A stretch of DNA of 64,000 bases from contig JAEETA010000007.1 of assembly GCA_016286555.1 (NCBI GenBank), positions 40,783 to 104,782 on the forward strand, written 5' to 3'. Origin of the DNA: Lachnospiraceae bacterium. GTDB taxonomy: Bacteria; Bacillota; Clostridia; Lachnospirales; Lachnospiraceae. Made by a program: the position numbers and the translations under genes. This document shows positions 33,526 to 42,868 of the stretch, piece by piece (the stretch's first letter is position 1; every line of letters begins with the position of its first letter). The notes beneath the pieces were generated by a model. The model was not told where the DNA came from. It worked only from the letters and a program-made list of their open reading frames with translations, and searched no databases.

Positions 33526-35247
33526 ATGAAGGTTCGAAAATTGGGGATTTCCGTCAAACTCATGGCGGCAGTGATAGGACTTTTACTGGTATCGGATCTT
33601 GTGATCGGTTGCGTGGTCTACAGCAAGTGTAAGGATGCCCTGGTCTCGCAGATCAAGGCAAGCGCCATGAACACGGCGCGGTGTGTCGCCGCTTCCCTGG
33701 ACGGAGACGCCCTTTGCACGATCCAAAGCGAGGAGGCCATGGAAACGGAGACTTTTGCGGAGATCTACAATCTCCTGACGGTCTTTCTGGAGAACAGCGG
33801 TGTGGAGTATGTCTACACCGTGGGAAAAAACGATGCGGGGACCGTAGTCTTCCTGGTGGACTCCGATCCCGAGGAGCCCGGCCTTCCGGGAGAGGATTTC
33901 GAGAGTGAGGACCCCGAGATCGCCCAGGCCTTCGCGGGACAGACGGCGGTAAACGACAGGCCCTACACGGATGAGTGGGGCACCCACATCAGCGCTTACA
34001 GCCCCGTCTACGGCAGCGACGGTAAGGTCAAGGCCCTGGCCACGGTGGACCTGTCGGTGGATTGGGTGAACGAGCAGACCGGTTCCATCGCAAGGATCAT
34101 TTTCCTGATCTGCCTGGTGGTGCTCATCGTCGGCGTTCTGATCCTGGCTCTGATCGGGCTGGCCGTGAGACGTCAGTTTGCGAAGCTCAACGACAAAGTG
34201 GTGGAGCTTGCGGAGGGAGGCGGCGATCTGACCAGAAAGATCGACATCGACTCCGGAGACGAGTTCGAAACCATCGGTTCCAATGTGAATCTCCTGCTGG
34301 AGTACATCCGGGGCATGCTGTTGAATATCTCCGGACAGACGGCTGCCCTGCTGGAATCCTCCAAAGGCATCACCGCGGATCTCGGAGAGACGCAGCTGGA
34401 TGCGGAAAATGTAACGGAGCGCATGGAGCGCCTGTCCGTTTCCATGGGAGAATCCGCCTCCACCATTTCCGATATCACAAACCTCATCGCAGGGATCGTG
34501 GATGCCTTCCATGAGATGGAGGGCGAAATCAGTGAAGGCACTGATTTTTCCAAAAAGATCCGGGATGGCGCGAAGGACACCGGCACGCAGGCCGTGAAGG
34601 AAAAAGACGGCGTGGCATCCCGCCTGGAGAAGATGCAGCAGTCCGTGAACGACAAGATCGAGCGTTCCAAAGCAGCTCACCGTATTGAAGAACTCACCGC
34701 AGGCATCATCGGCATCTCCAGTCAGACGAACCTGCTGTCCCTGAACGCTTCCATCGAAGCAGCCAGAGCCGGAGAGGCCGGGCGCGGATTTGCGGTGGTG
34801 GCAGAGGAGATCGGCTCTCTGGCCAAGGATTCCGCAGCCATTGCATCCCAGATCCAGGAGGTTTCCGGTGCCGTCATTTCCGCCGTGGAAGAGCTGGCCA
34901 ATGAGACCACGGAGCTCCTCTCCTTTGCGGATGAGATCGCAAAAAGCGGCTACGGCAACCTGGTGGATACCAGCAATGAGTACCGCGAGAGCGCGGACCG
35001 CATGAGCGAAATGATGGAGCGCTTCTCTCTGCTCTGCTCTCAGATGCGGAAGGACATCGATGAGATCTCCACCCACATCAGTGACGTGAACACCTCGGTC
35101 TGCGACGCAGCGGAGGGTGTGAGCGAAGCAACGGAGCGGACGCTGGATATGAGCGAACATCTGGGCAAGATCGGCGAGGAGGCCCAGACCAGCAGATCCG
35201 TCACGGACGAGCTTTTCTCCGAGGTTGGAAAGTTCAAGCTTTCCTGA
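33526..35247 (+). CDS. Methyl-accepting chemotaxis protein
   Basis: 573 residues. Membrane segment at 11-33, an extracellular Cache-like sensor domain (about 35-180, with [11 protein letters not shown] and [20 protein letters not shown]), a second membrane segment at 187-208 and a HAMP domain. The signalling domain carries the conserved hairpin tip [20 protein letters not shown] at about 400-420, then [15 protein letters not shown]. It should control a CheA/CheW complex; no che genes are in the window. GGAGGG precedes the ATG. It stands alone as one of the few plus-strand genes here. Confidence 0.93.
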   Translation: MKVRKLGISVKLMAAVIGLLLVSDLVIGCVVYSKCKDALVSQIKASAMNTARCVAASLDGDALCTIQSEEAMETETFAEIYNLLTVFLENSGVEYVYTVGKNDAGTVVFLVDSDPEEPGLPGEDFESEDPEIAQAFAGQTAVNDRPYTDEWGTHISAYSPVYGSDGKVKALATVDLSVDWVNEQTGSIARIIFLICLVVLIVGVLILALIGLAVRRQFAKLNDKVVELAEGGGDLTRKIDIDSGDEFETIGSNVNLLLEYIRGMLLNISGQTAALLESSKGITADLGETQLDAENVTERMERLSVSMGESASTISDITNLIAGIVDAFHEMEGEISEGTDFSKKIRDGAKDTGTQAVKEKDGVASRLEKMQQSVNDKIERSKAAHRIEELTAGIIGISSQTNLLSLNASIEAARAGEAGRGFAVVAEEIGSLAKDSAAIASQIQEVSGAVISAVEELANETTELLSFADEIAKSGYGNLVDTSNEYRESADRMSEMMERFSLLCSQMRKDIDEISTHISDVNTSVCDAAEGVSEATERTLDMSEHLGKIGEEAQTSRSVTDELFSEVGKFKLS

Positions 35248-35262
35248 GGATAGGGATAACGC

Positions 35263-35292
35263 AAAAGAAGCCCCTGCGCGGGGCTTCTTTTT
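35263..35292. terminator. Bidirectional terminator between convergent genes
   Basis: Stem GAAGCCCC/GGGGCTTC with loop TGCGC; T-run on the plus side and T-rich TTTTGC on the minus side. It serves the receptor gene and the convergent GHKL kinase gene. The same hairpin is at 42811-42842. Confidence 0.88.
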
Positions 35293-35317
35293 GTATCCCG
35301 GTATTCTTCTGTTTTCT

Positions 35318-36697
35318 TTACGCTTCCTCGATAGGGAACACCAGCTCCGTCAGGAACTCATACCCATAGGGCTTCTCTGCGCACTCCAGGGACATCTCTC
35401 CGCCGTATCTTCCGGCCGCCTCCCGGATGTTCCGCAGCCCGAACCCGTGGTTCGTCCGGTCGCTCTTTCCTGTCTCGATCCCGTCGTCTGTGATCTCCGG
35501 CTTTTTCGCGCAGGGATTACGCATGGAGATCATAAAGAACCGCTCCGTCCGCTTCAGCCGCAGGTCGATGACCTTATAGGAAGGATCCAGCTCCAGGAAG
35601 GCCTCATCGGAGAGGGCTTCCATCGCATTGTCCAGCATGTTGGCCAGGATCCGGCACATGTCTACGGGGGAGAACGCCGGTCCCGAGAAGACGCCTTCCA
35701 CATTCAGGGTGATCCCCAGGCTCTCCGCTTTTTCCCGCTTCTCCGAAAGAATGGCGTCAGCAATGGTATTGCCGGTGCGGGCGCTGATGTCCGTGCCGGA
35801 CAGGTCCGCTCCCATCTCCTCCAGATACTCCATCATCTGGTCGTATTCCTTATTTTCCAGCAGGAGCTTCAGGACCTGCACATTGTTTTTCATGTCGTGA
35901 CGGATGCTGCGGATCTTTTGGTTCGCCTCCACGGAGGCCTCGAAGTATTTTGCCTCGGTGGTGATGAGCTCCTCATTGATGAGGTTCAGCTCCCGCAGGT
36001 CGCTCCGTTCCTGCCTGGTGGCCCGGACATAGAACAGCAATGTCATCAGCGCCAGGGCGGAAAGCATGAAGATCACCCGGCCGGGCTTATCCATATCAAA
36101 GGGCACGTCCGCGTAATCGTCCGAGGGCATGAAGGAAATGTAGAGTCCCAGGATCAGTTCGATGCCCACAAGGATGGAAACAGGCACCGGCGCATCGTCT
36201 TTTTCCCTCCGCATCCGGGCGATGAAGGCAAAGAGCAGGAATTCCAGCGCCAGCATCACGCAGTTAAAGAGCACATACACCGCCATTGCGACGATCCTGT
36301 CATCCCAGGCGTTGCCCTCAAAGACCAGGTCACGGATTCGCAGGAAAATGAGACTCAGATTGGAAAGGATGCTGATGGACAGGAAGGGAACGATGATCCG
36401 GCGCCATCCCCGGATCTTCATATTGAACAACAGATAAAAGCCGAAGAACAGGGTGATGAGAACATAGGGCAACTCCGCCACTGCCACCGTATCCAGCTCC
36501 AGGGAACTGCCCAGCAGTGACAGGGAAACGCCGATGACCAGGCCCATTCCAGTGGAAACCAGGTACGCCACCCGGGGCCTGCGGATCTCATACCGCAGCA
36601 CCTCGTTCAGGAAATATACGTTGAGGGGTGCGGAGATCAAGGGCGGCAGGGTGATCAGGAGCGCATATAGAATGTTTATGAGTGCTGCTTCCTTCAT
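35318..36697 (-). CDS. AgrC/LytS-like GHKL sensor histidine kinase
   Basis: 459 residues. Six or seven membrane segments fill the first 230 residues, with no extracellular domain, as in peptide-sensing AgrC-type kinases. The cytoplasmic part has SIRHDMKNNVQVLKLLLE with the phospho-acceptor His (HPK10 type, HDMKN), the N box NMLDNAMEAL and G box GFGLRNIREAA. The ATG overlaps the stop of the LytTR regulator gene, so the two are a cognate pair. No gene for a signal-peptide precursor was recognised nearby. Confidence 0.9.
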   Translation of the reverse strand: MKEAALINILYALLITLPPLISAPLNVYFLNEVLRYEIRRPRVAYLVSTGMGLVIGVSLSLLGSSLELDTVAVAELPYVLITLFFGFYLLFNMKIRGWRRIIVPFLSISILSNLSLIFLRIRDLVFEGNAWDDRIVAMAVYVLFNCVMLALEFLLFAFIARMRREKDDAPVPVSILVGIELILGLYISFMPSDDYADVPFDMDKPGRVIFMLSALALMTLLFYVRATRQERSDLRELNLINEELITTEAKYFEASVEANQKIRSIRHDMKNNVQVLKLLLENKEYDQMMEYLEEMGADLSGTDISARTGNTIADAILSEKREKAESLGITLNVEGVFSGPAFSPVDMCRILANMLDNAMEALSDEAFLELDPSYKVIDLRLKRTERFFMISMRNPCAKKPEITDDGIETGKSDRTNHGFGLRNIREAAGRYGGEMSLECAEKPYGYEFLTELVFPIEEA

Positions 36698-37404
36698 CTG
36701 CCGTTTCTCCTGACGTAGGCAAATAGCTTCTGCTTCACCTCGGGGGCGGCGCTTCGGGACACGGGGATGCTGTCCCCGTTATCCATGGAAACCTCAGTGG
36801 TTCCCAGTTTTTTCACCCGTCCCAGATTGATGTGGTAGGACCTGTGGCAACGGAAAAAATCCCCGGAGACGCCATCGATGAGCTTCATGGCCTCGGAGAA
36901 TTTCATCCGGATCTCGGTGACATTTCCGTCAAAAACAAACCGCACCGAATTGTTGGCAGCCTCGGCGTAGAGGAGCTTCGATACGGGATACACCACCTCT
37001 TCTCCCTCCACCTTCAGAAGGAGCTTCTCCTCCACGCGGATCCGTTTTTCCAGCTCACGGAGGGTCTCCCGCAGCTTCTCGGGATCCAGGGGCTTCCCCA
37101 GGAAGCGGAAGGCGTTCACTTCGTACCCGTCCATGGCCATTTCCGTATGGCTGGTAAGGAAAATGACAGGGATATCCAGCCCCATCTCCCGCAGGGTCCT
37201 GGCGGTCTCCATGCCGTCCATGCCCTGCATCTCAATGTCCAGAAAAACAGCGTCGGGCTCAAAACCACCGCGGATGCCACGGATCAGCTCGCTTCCCTCC
37301 GCAAAATGGAAGCAGCTGGCGTTCTCCTTGCCATAGAGTGAGAGAATGGCACGGGCGATCTGCTCTCTGAATACGCTCTCATCATCCACAACGGCAATTC
37401 GCAT
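36694..37404 (-). CDS. LytTR-family response regulator
   Basis: 236 residues. The receiver has VVDDES, phospho-Asp in AVFLDIEMQGMDGMETA, the LTSH switch and GKPLD. The C-terminal LytTR DNA-binding domain reads FFRCHRSYHINLGRVKKLG and IPVSRSAAPEVKQ. LytTR regulators bind two direct repeats about 21 bp apart; such a pair is found upstream of the M13 gene at the head of this operon. GGAGGAG precedes the start. Confidence 0.93.
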   Translation of the reverse strand: MRIAVVDDESVFREQIARAILSLYGKENASCFHFAEGSELIRGIRGGFEPDAVFLDIEMQGMDGMETARTLREMGLDIPVIFLTSHTEMAMDGYEVNAFRFLGKPLDPEKLRETLRELEKRIRVEEKLLLKVEGEEVVYPVSKLLYAEAANNSVRFVFDGNVTEIRMKFSEAMKLIDGVSGDFFRCHRSYHINLGRVKKLGTTEVSMDNGDSIPVSRSAAPEVKQKLFAYVRRNGR

Positions 37405-37452
37405 GATCTCCTCCGGCTGCAGCGGTCAACGGTTCCGCTATCAGTTTACCAC

Positions 37453-38127
37453 TTATCCCACGGTCTTGCCATTGTCCAGGGTGATGATCCGGGTGCCGTA
37501 GGAAGCGCATTTTTCCGAGTGGGTGACCTGCAGGATGGTAAGGCCCTTCTCCGTGTTCAGCTTCGAGAAAAGCTCCATGATCTCCGCGGAGGACTTGGAG
37601 TCCAGGTTTCCCGTGGGCTCATCTGCCAGGATGATGGAAGGGTTCCCCAGGATGGCTCTGGCGATGGCCACTCTCTGCTGCTGTCCGCCGGAAAGGGTGG
37701 AGGGCATGGCCTTTCTTTTTTCCGTCAGACCGGTGATGGCCAGGATCTCGTCCAGGTCCTTTTTCAGCTCGCTCTTCTTTTTCCCATTCATGGTCATGGG
37801 CAGGAGGATGTTGTCCTCCACGTTCAGGTTCATGACCAGGTTATAGAACTGGAACACAAAGCCGATCTTCTCCAGACGAAGCTTCGAAAGCTTCGCATCC
37901 TTCATGTCGTGGGTCTCCTCCCCGGCGATGCTGATCCTGCCTTCAAACTCCCGGTCCAGGCCGCCGATGAGGTAGAGCAGGGTGGACTTGCCGGAGCCGG
38001 AAGCACCCATGAGGGAGACGAACTCCCCCTCGTTCACGTACATGCTGCACTCGTCCAGGACCCTGTTCAGATTGGTTCCCTTGCCAAAGGTCTTGCTCAC
38101 ATTGCTTACTTCGATAACACTTTTCAT
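37453..38127 (-). CDS. ABC transporter ATP-binding protein (MacB/LolD/BceA type)
   Basis: 224 residues, the compact size of the LolD/MacB/BceA group. Walker A GASGSGKST, signature LSGGQQQRVAIARAI, Walker B IILADEPTGNLD and the switch His in THSEKCA. It is paired with the FtsX-like permease immediately upstream in the operon. Such pairs either extrude peptides or lipids or act as mechanotransmission sensors; the adjacent two-component system fits antimicrobial-peptide sensing, which is inference. Confidence 0.94.
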   Translation of the reverse strand: MKSVIEVSNVSKTFGKGTNLNRVLDECSMYVNEGEFVSLMGASGSGKSTLLYLIGGLDREFEGRISIAGEETHDMKDAKLSKLRLEKIGFVFQFYNLVMNLNVEDNILLPMTMNGKKKSELKKDLDEILAITGLTEKRKAMPSTLSGGQQQRVAIARAILGNPSIILADEPTGNLDSKSSAEIMELFSKLNTEKGLTILQVTHSEKCASYGTRIITLDNGKTVG

Positions 38128-38160
38128 GATCGTCCTCCTAAGGATCGTTGCGAATGAACG

Positions 38161-40617
38161 TTACTCGTATTTGATCTGCTCCGAAAGCTTCATTTTCCGC
38201 ATATTGCGGATGGGGAAGAGCACACTTCCGGCAAAGACCAGGGTCATCAGGATCCACAGCGCGATCACCGGCTGCGCCTTCATTTCGATGGGAATGAGAA
38301 TGCCTTCGGAATAGTCGGCGGCTTTTTTGATGACGCCCACCAGGAGTACACCCACCAGGGTTCCCGCGGACACTGCGGTAAAGGAACTCAGCAGCATCTC
38401 CCGGAACAGGATCCCGGAGAGGGTCTGCTTGGTCATGGAGGTGGAGATCATCACGGCGCATTCTTTCTTTCTGCCTTCAAAGCCGATGATCTGGTTGCTG
38501 GACATACCGATGAAGGTCATGCCCATGGCCACCAGGATCACGATCTTCAGGATCCGGCCGGATTGCGCGTTGTCCTTGGCGTTCTGGTCCAAGATCTCCT
38601 GTCTGGTCTGAACCTCACTCACATGGCCCACGGCGTAGGTTTTGATAGCATCCCGCGCCTTTTCCGGGTCCTCGGCTCCCACCAGGAGCCGTCCGGGGAA
38701 ATCATGGAAGATGTCAATGTAATCGGACTCGGAGATCACGAAATTGTTCTTGAAACCCTCGTAGGTATCGATCTTAAAGTACCCTGCGATGACATAATCC
38801 TTCGCGATGGGGAAGACCCCTTTGGGGTCAAAGATCAGATGTAAGGGATCTCCGATGTCGTAGCCGTTCTTTTTCGCCCAGTCTTTTTCCACAAGGATAG
38901 TGCCTTTTTCCACCTTCTCGGGCATCTCAAAGAGGCCGTGGTAGTATTGGAACCCGCCCTCGGGATAGCCGAAGACCTGGGTGTTTTTCTCCTTCTCCAC
39001 ATCACCGATGTACACAGTGGACAGAGTCTCGTACAGGTTCTCGGTGCCTGTCACGCCCTCCAGGAAGGGAACGAAGGAATAGTACTTCGATGCGTCGCTA
39101 CAGGTGACAACAACGTCACAACTGTACACATCGGTGCTCAAGGTGCTGTTTAAGGAGGCGGCGATGATGTAGATGATGATACACATGGCTGCGGAGGTAG
39201 CGCAGAGGACGCCGCTTGCCACGGTACTTTTCCGGGACATGGCCTCTCTGGCGGCCAGAGCGATCTTCGCGCGCTCCCGCTTTTCCGCCAGGCGCTCCAC
39301 CCATCCCATGACCCATTTCAGGATGTGGGGATAGAGGAAGGCCAGAGCCACCACCAGGGCAACGAGGCTGATAGATGCGAAAGTGATGCTTTTTCCGAAG
39401 AGCGCCGCCACGCCGATCCCCATCAGCACCAGGCCGCGGATCAGGGAGCCTTTGGTGTATTTGTACTCCGTGTCACGGTTGTCAAAAATGATGTCCCGAA
39501 TGGATACGTGCAAAGCCTTCAAAATGGACTTCAGAGGGATCAGGCACTCGATGAGGATCGCCCCGAGGAATACGCAGATCACCAGTCCCGCGGACAGATC
39601 CGGGGTATCCAGGGTCACATCCCCGGAGACCACGACCACGGACTCCATCATACCGGGCCGGATGGCCACATAGAGCAGCACTCCGGGAATGGCTCCCAGG
39701 ATGGCGTAGATCACATTCTCAGCCAGCAGGATCAGTGCCGTGCCGCCGGAGGTGACTCCCAGACTGCGCAGGGTTCCCACAAAGGCCATGCGGTCACTGA
39801 CAATGCGCTCTCCGATGGAGAAGGTGATGAAGATCACCAGCAGGAAGGCGATGGCAAACAGCAGGAAAAGGATCCCGAAGAGTTCATTGAAGAACTGCTC
39901 CGACTCTTCGTCCAGCGTCGTAGTGCTGACATTGTCCTCACCGTAGACTTCCTTCATGATCTCTTCCGCTTCGGGGATCCTTTCATCATCGGTGACATCC
40001 ATCAGGATGATACCGCTGACGGGCTTTCCGAGGGTGAGCATGTTCATGTCTTCCTCGCAGACGATGACGGTATTTCCCCGCTGCATCACGCGCCTGTTGT
40101 CTCCATCGTTGATCTTTACCACGGTAAATTCATGTGTTTCGCCGATCTTGTCGTGGACCGTGATCCGGTCTCCCTCCGAGACGCCGTAGGCATCGGCATA
40201 TTTTTTTGTGACCATGGTCTCACCGGGATGTAAGCTCTCGATGGGCACGTACCCCATCTGATAGGCTTTGGCCAGATCCACACTGCAAACAGTCATTTTG
40301 TCGGTGGTCACCACGTTGTACTCCCCGGAGATCTCCTTGTACAATGTCTCCGACATGGTCGAGAGAACAATGTGCTCGTTCTCGGGAAACCCCTCCGGAA
40401 TCTGCAGATCCGATGTGATGACGGGAACCGATATAGTCAGATCCGCATCGGCATAGATGGAGGTCAGGAGACCCCGGATCTGGGTCTTTTCCGACTGCAC
40501 CAGATCGAAGTTAAAGAGGGCCGCCAGTACGCACACAAAGATGGAAAAGATCACCAGCAGCGAGCGAAACGGCTTCCCAAAGACATTTTTTAGGATGGTT
40601 TTCAATAAAATCCGCAT
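38161..40617 (-). CDS. FtsX/MacB-type ABC transporter permease
   Basis: 818 residues. One N-terminal membrane segment (about 17-37), a large outer region of about 200 residues, three segments at about 245-380, a further segment pair, a second outer region and three last segments. This is the duplicated FtsX arrangement typical of single-gene permeases of the MacB/BceB group. It works with the ATPase encoded 33 bases downstream. A ribosome site AAGGAG precedes the ATG. Confidence 0.9.
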   Translation of the reverse strand: MRILLKTILKNVFGKPFRSLLVIFSIFVCVLAALFNFDLVQSEKTQIRGLLTSIYADADLTISVPVITSDLQIPEGFPENEHIVLSTMSETLYKEISGEYNVVTTDKMTVCSVDLAKAYQMGYVPIESLHPGETMVTKKYADAYGVSEGDRITVHDKIGETHEFTVVKINDGDNRRVMQRGNTVIVCEEDMNMLTLGKPVSGIILMDVTDDERIPEAEEIMKEVYGEDNVSTTTLDEESEQFFNELFGILFLLFAIAFLLVIFITFSIGERIVSDRMAFVGTLRSLGVTSGGTALILLAENVIYAILGAIPGVLLYVAIRPGMMESVVVVSGDVTLDTPDLSAGLVICVFLGAILIECLIPLKSILKALHVSIRDIIFDNRDTEYKYTKGSLIRGLVLMGIGVAALFGKSITFASISLVALVVALAFLYPHILKWVMGWVERLAEKRERAKIALAAREAMSRKSTVASGVLCATSAAMCIIIYIIAASLNSTLSTDVYSCDVVVTCSDASKYYSFVPFLEGVTGTENLYETLSTVYIGDVEKEKNTQVFGYPEGGFQYYHGLFEMPEKVEKGTILVEKDWAKKNGYDIGDPLHLIFDPKGVFPIAKDYVIAGYFKIDTYEGFKNNFVISESDYIDIFHDFPGRLLVGAEDPEKARDAIKTYAVGHVSEVQTRQEILDQNAKDNAQSGRILKIVILVAMGMTFIGMSSNQIIGFEGRKKECAVMISTSMTKQTLSGILFREMLLSSFTAVSAGTLVGVLLVGVIKKAADYSEGILIPIEMKAQPVIALWILMTLVFAGSVLFPIRNMRKMKLSEQIKYE

Positions 40618-40639
40618 GAGATTTGCTCCTTAGTTGCTC

Positions 40640-42655
40640 CTATTTCCAACGACTGATCCTGTTTTCCGGCGCGATATACATCCCGTCCCCTTCCTTCACG
40701 TCATAGGTCTCGTAGAAGGCGTCCAGAGTGGAGAGGATCGCGTTGGTCCGAATGACTGAGGGACTGTGCTCGTCCGTGTTCAGCTGGTCCAGGAGCGCTT
40801 CGTCCACCCGCTTCTCGCACCAGATCCGGGCGTAGTTCTCAAAGAGACGCTCCCGCTGCTCCTTCGTCCGGGCCAGGGAAGAGACACATTCCATGCCACC
40901 CAGGTCCGCGTAGTTTTCCCCCAGGGTCTGCTCTCCGTCCACATGATAGACACCGAAGACGGTGAAGAAATCCTCAAAGTATTTCACGGCCTTCCGGTTC
41001 CGCTCCTCCAGCACTGCCCGGTCCTCTTCCGGGATCCAGGAAGGATCGTAGATGCCGTTTGCGTCAAACTTGATGCAGTTGCTGTCAAAGGCGTGGCCCA
41101 TCTCGTGAGCGATGACCATCCCCAGGCCTCCCAGGTTGGTGTATTCATCCGCCTCCATGGAGAAGAAGGGCGGGATCATGATGGCCACGGTGATATTGAT
41201 ATGGTTGAAGGCCGGATTGTAGCAGGCGTTCACCATCTGCATAGGCATGGTGGGCACCTTCCGGTCCGGAGCCTCCGCCAGGGAAGCCCGCGCCATGGCA
41301 TTTTTCAGCCGCTTGTAATGCAGCTGGTAGGCAAAGTAATCGGAACCCGTCAGGTCCTTATACGCCGCATTATCGTGGCGCTGCAGATCCATGCCGGTGA
41401 CATAGACGATGTTCTCCAGTTTCGTCAGGAGTCCCTCCCGGGTCTTGCTGCTAAGCCAGTCCGCGTTTTTGATCAGGCCGCGGTATCCTTCCCTGATCTC
41501 ATCACACATGGCGATGAGGCGCTCATCCATGGCAGCGTTGTAGTACTGCTCCACGTAGAGAGGATCCGTCTCTTCGTAAAAACCGGTCATGACCTCGTCC
41601 GCAGCCTGCTCCTCCGGATCACGGTAGTCGATCTGCAGATATTCGTCCAGTCCCGGGTATCTGCCGGCAATAAATCTGCGGTAGCTCGTTCCGAACTGGC
41701 AGAGCTTCCAGGTCTTCAGAGCTTCCAGGTGTTCCTCCGTCAGGAGGGCGTTGAGTCCCGCCAGCTGTCCCCGGTCCACGAAGGTCAGCTTTCCGCAGTC
41801 CTTCAGGTCATAGCCCAGATCCGTCAGATAGGTATCCAGGTCCACATTGCTCAGGATCTCATCCGCTTCCTGCTTCGTGACGGTCTCCTGGAACTCGTAG
41901 AACATGTCGTGCATCACCACGACCATGTCCGTTGCGGTGTAAAGATCCATGGCCAGGAGTCCCAGGTCCTTCCCCAGGGCGTCGGCCTCGGCCTTTTCAT
42001 GGCCCAGGGCCTTTCGCATAACGCTGCCTGCCCTTTTCAGGCTGTTTAAGGGCGTGTAGGATTCCTCCAGATCTTCGAATGCCACATCCAGGACCCCGGA
42101 GTACTGACCGAAGGCCAGGGCATTTGCTCCCCCATTCCGGTAGTCGCTGCCTACCTGCAGATACAGGATGTTGGTGACACCGTAGTCTCTGTCCAGCTTT
42201 GCGTCCACCCGGAAAAACTCCTCCATGGAGGAGATGCCGTCGATCTCATACAGCAGCGCATCCAGCTCCGCGGGAACCGGCGCGTTGTCGAAATCATAGT
42301 CCAGGTACAGGTCGTAGGCGGTCTTGATGATGGCTTCCTCACTGCCGGGGGCGTAGCCGCTTCCCGCAGCCACCGTCCGGATGATGTCCTTCACCTGATC
42401 TCCCGCCAGATCCTCATTAAAGCTTCCCACGGACATGTCGCCATAGCCGAATTCCATATTCCGTAGGGTTTCTTCATTGATATACCGGTAGAAATCCTCT
42501 GTGGGGCCGGCGGGGGAGATGGTGTTTTCCGGTTCTTCCGTCACCTCCGCAACTGCATCCGGGATCTCCGGCGTATCTTCCACAGCGACGCCGCATCCTG
42601 TCAGGGCGAAGAGCCCAGCCAGCATGAGGGCAGATGTTCTCCTGAATCGTTTCAT
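40640..42655 (-). CDS. M13 family (PepO/neprilysin-like) metallopeptidase lipoprotein
   Basis: 671 residues, start at MKRFRRTSALML with AAGGAGG upstream (a longer frame to 42808 crosses the regulatory region). The signal peptide ends in LFALTGC, a lipobox, so the enzyme should be lipid-anchored on the outer face of the membrane. Zinc motif HEMGH in VIAHEMGHAFDSN (about residue 515) and ENYADLGGMEC (about 577) are the M13 active site; the Arg-binding and NAFY-like motif is MVNACYNPAFNHI. It heads the ABC-LytTR operon, so it may trim or destroy the peptide that the system senses or exports. That link is inferred. Confidence 0.9.
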   Translation of the reverse strand: MKRFRRTSALMLAGLFALTGCGVAVEDTPEIPDAVAEVTEEPENTISPAGPTEDFYRYINEETLRNMEFGYGDMSVGSFNEDLAGDQVKDIIRTVAAGSGYAPGSEEAIIKTAYDLYLDYDFDNAPVPAELDALLYEIDGISSMEEFFRVDAKLDRDYGVTNILYLQVGSDYRNGGANALAFGQYSGVLDVAFEDLEESYTPLNSLKRAGSVMRKALGHEKAEADALGKDLGLLAMDLYTATDMVVVMHDMFYEFQETVTKQEADEILSNVDLDTYLTDLGYDLKDCGKLTFVDRGQLAGLNALLTEEHLEALKTWKLCQFGTSYRRFIAGRYPGLDEYLQIDYRDPEEQAADEVMTGFYEETDPLYVEQYYNAAMDERLIAMCDEIREGYRGLIKNADWLSSKTREGLLTKLENIVYVTGMDLQRHDNAAYKDLTGSDYFAYQLHYKRLKNAMARASLAEAPDRKVPTMPMQMVNACYNPAFNHINITVAIMIPPFFSMEADEYTNLGGLGMVIAHEMGHAFDSNCIKFDANGIYDPSWIPEEDRAVLEERNRKAVKYFEDFFTVFGVYHVDGEQTLGENYADLGGMECVSSLARTKEQRERLFENYARIWCEKRVDEALLDQLNTDEHSPSVIRTNAILSTLDAFYETYDVKEGDGMYIAPENRISRWK

Positions 42656-42759
42656 GGTTTTCCTCCTTCGGCCGGTCACCGGATCCTTTCGGCATGGAAA
42701 CCCGGCGACGTGCTTACCATGGTCACCATAGCACCTATTTTTGCAAAAATGTTGATTTT

Positions 42760-42788
42760 GTGGTGAACTGCATCTTTTCCGTGGTGAA
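42760..42788. promoter_or_regulatory. Candidate LytTR binding site (direct repeats 21 bp apart)
   Basis: GTGGTGAA occurs at 42760-42767 and again at 42781-42788, exactly 21 bases start to start, the two-turn spacing of LytTR/AgrA sites. On the coding (minus) strand the repeats read TTCACCAC and lie upstream of a weak -35 (AACATT) 17 bases before TATGGT. It would let the LytTR regulator of this operon control its own transcription. Confidence 0.55.
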
Positions 42789-42810
42789 TGGTGGATGGAA
42801 ACGCGCATAA

Positions 42811-42842
42811 AAAATGAAGCCCCTGCGCGGGGCTTCTTTTTT
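42811..42842. terminator. Terminator after the double-receiver gene
   Basis: Stem GAAGCCCC/GGGGCTTC, loop TGCGC, with ATTTTTTA on the minus side (serving the receiver gene) and TTTTTT on the plus side. Identical hairpin to that at 35263-35292. Confidence 0.85.
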
Positions 42843-42868
42843 GTATCTTGCTTTCTCCGGAATGATGC

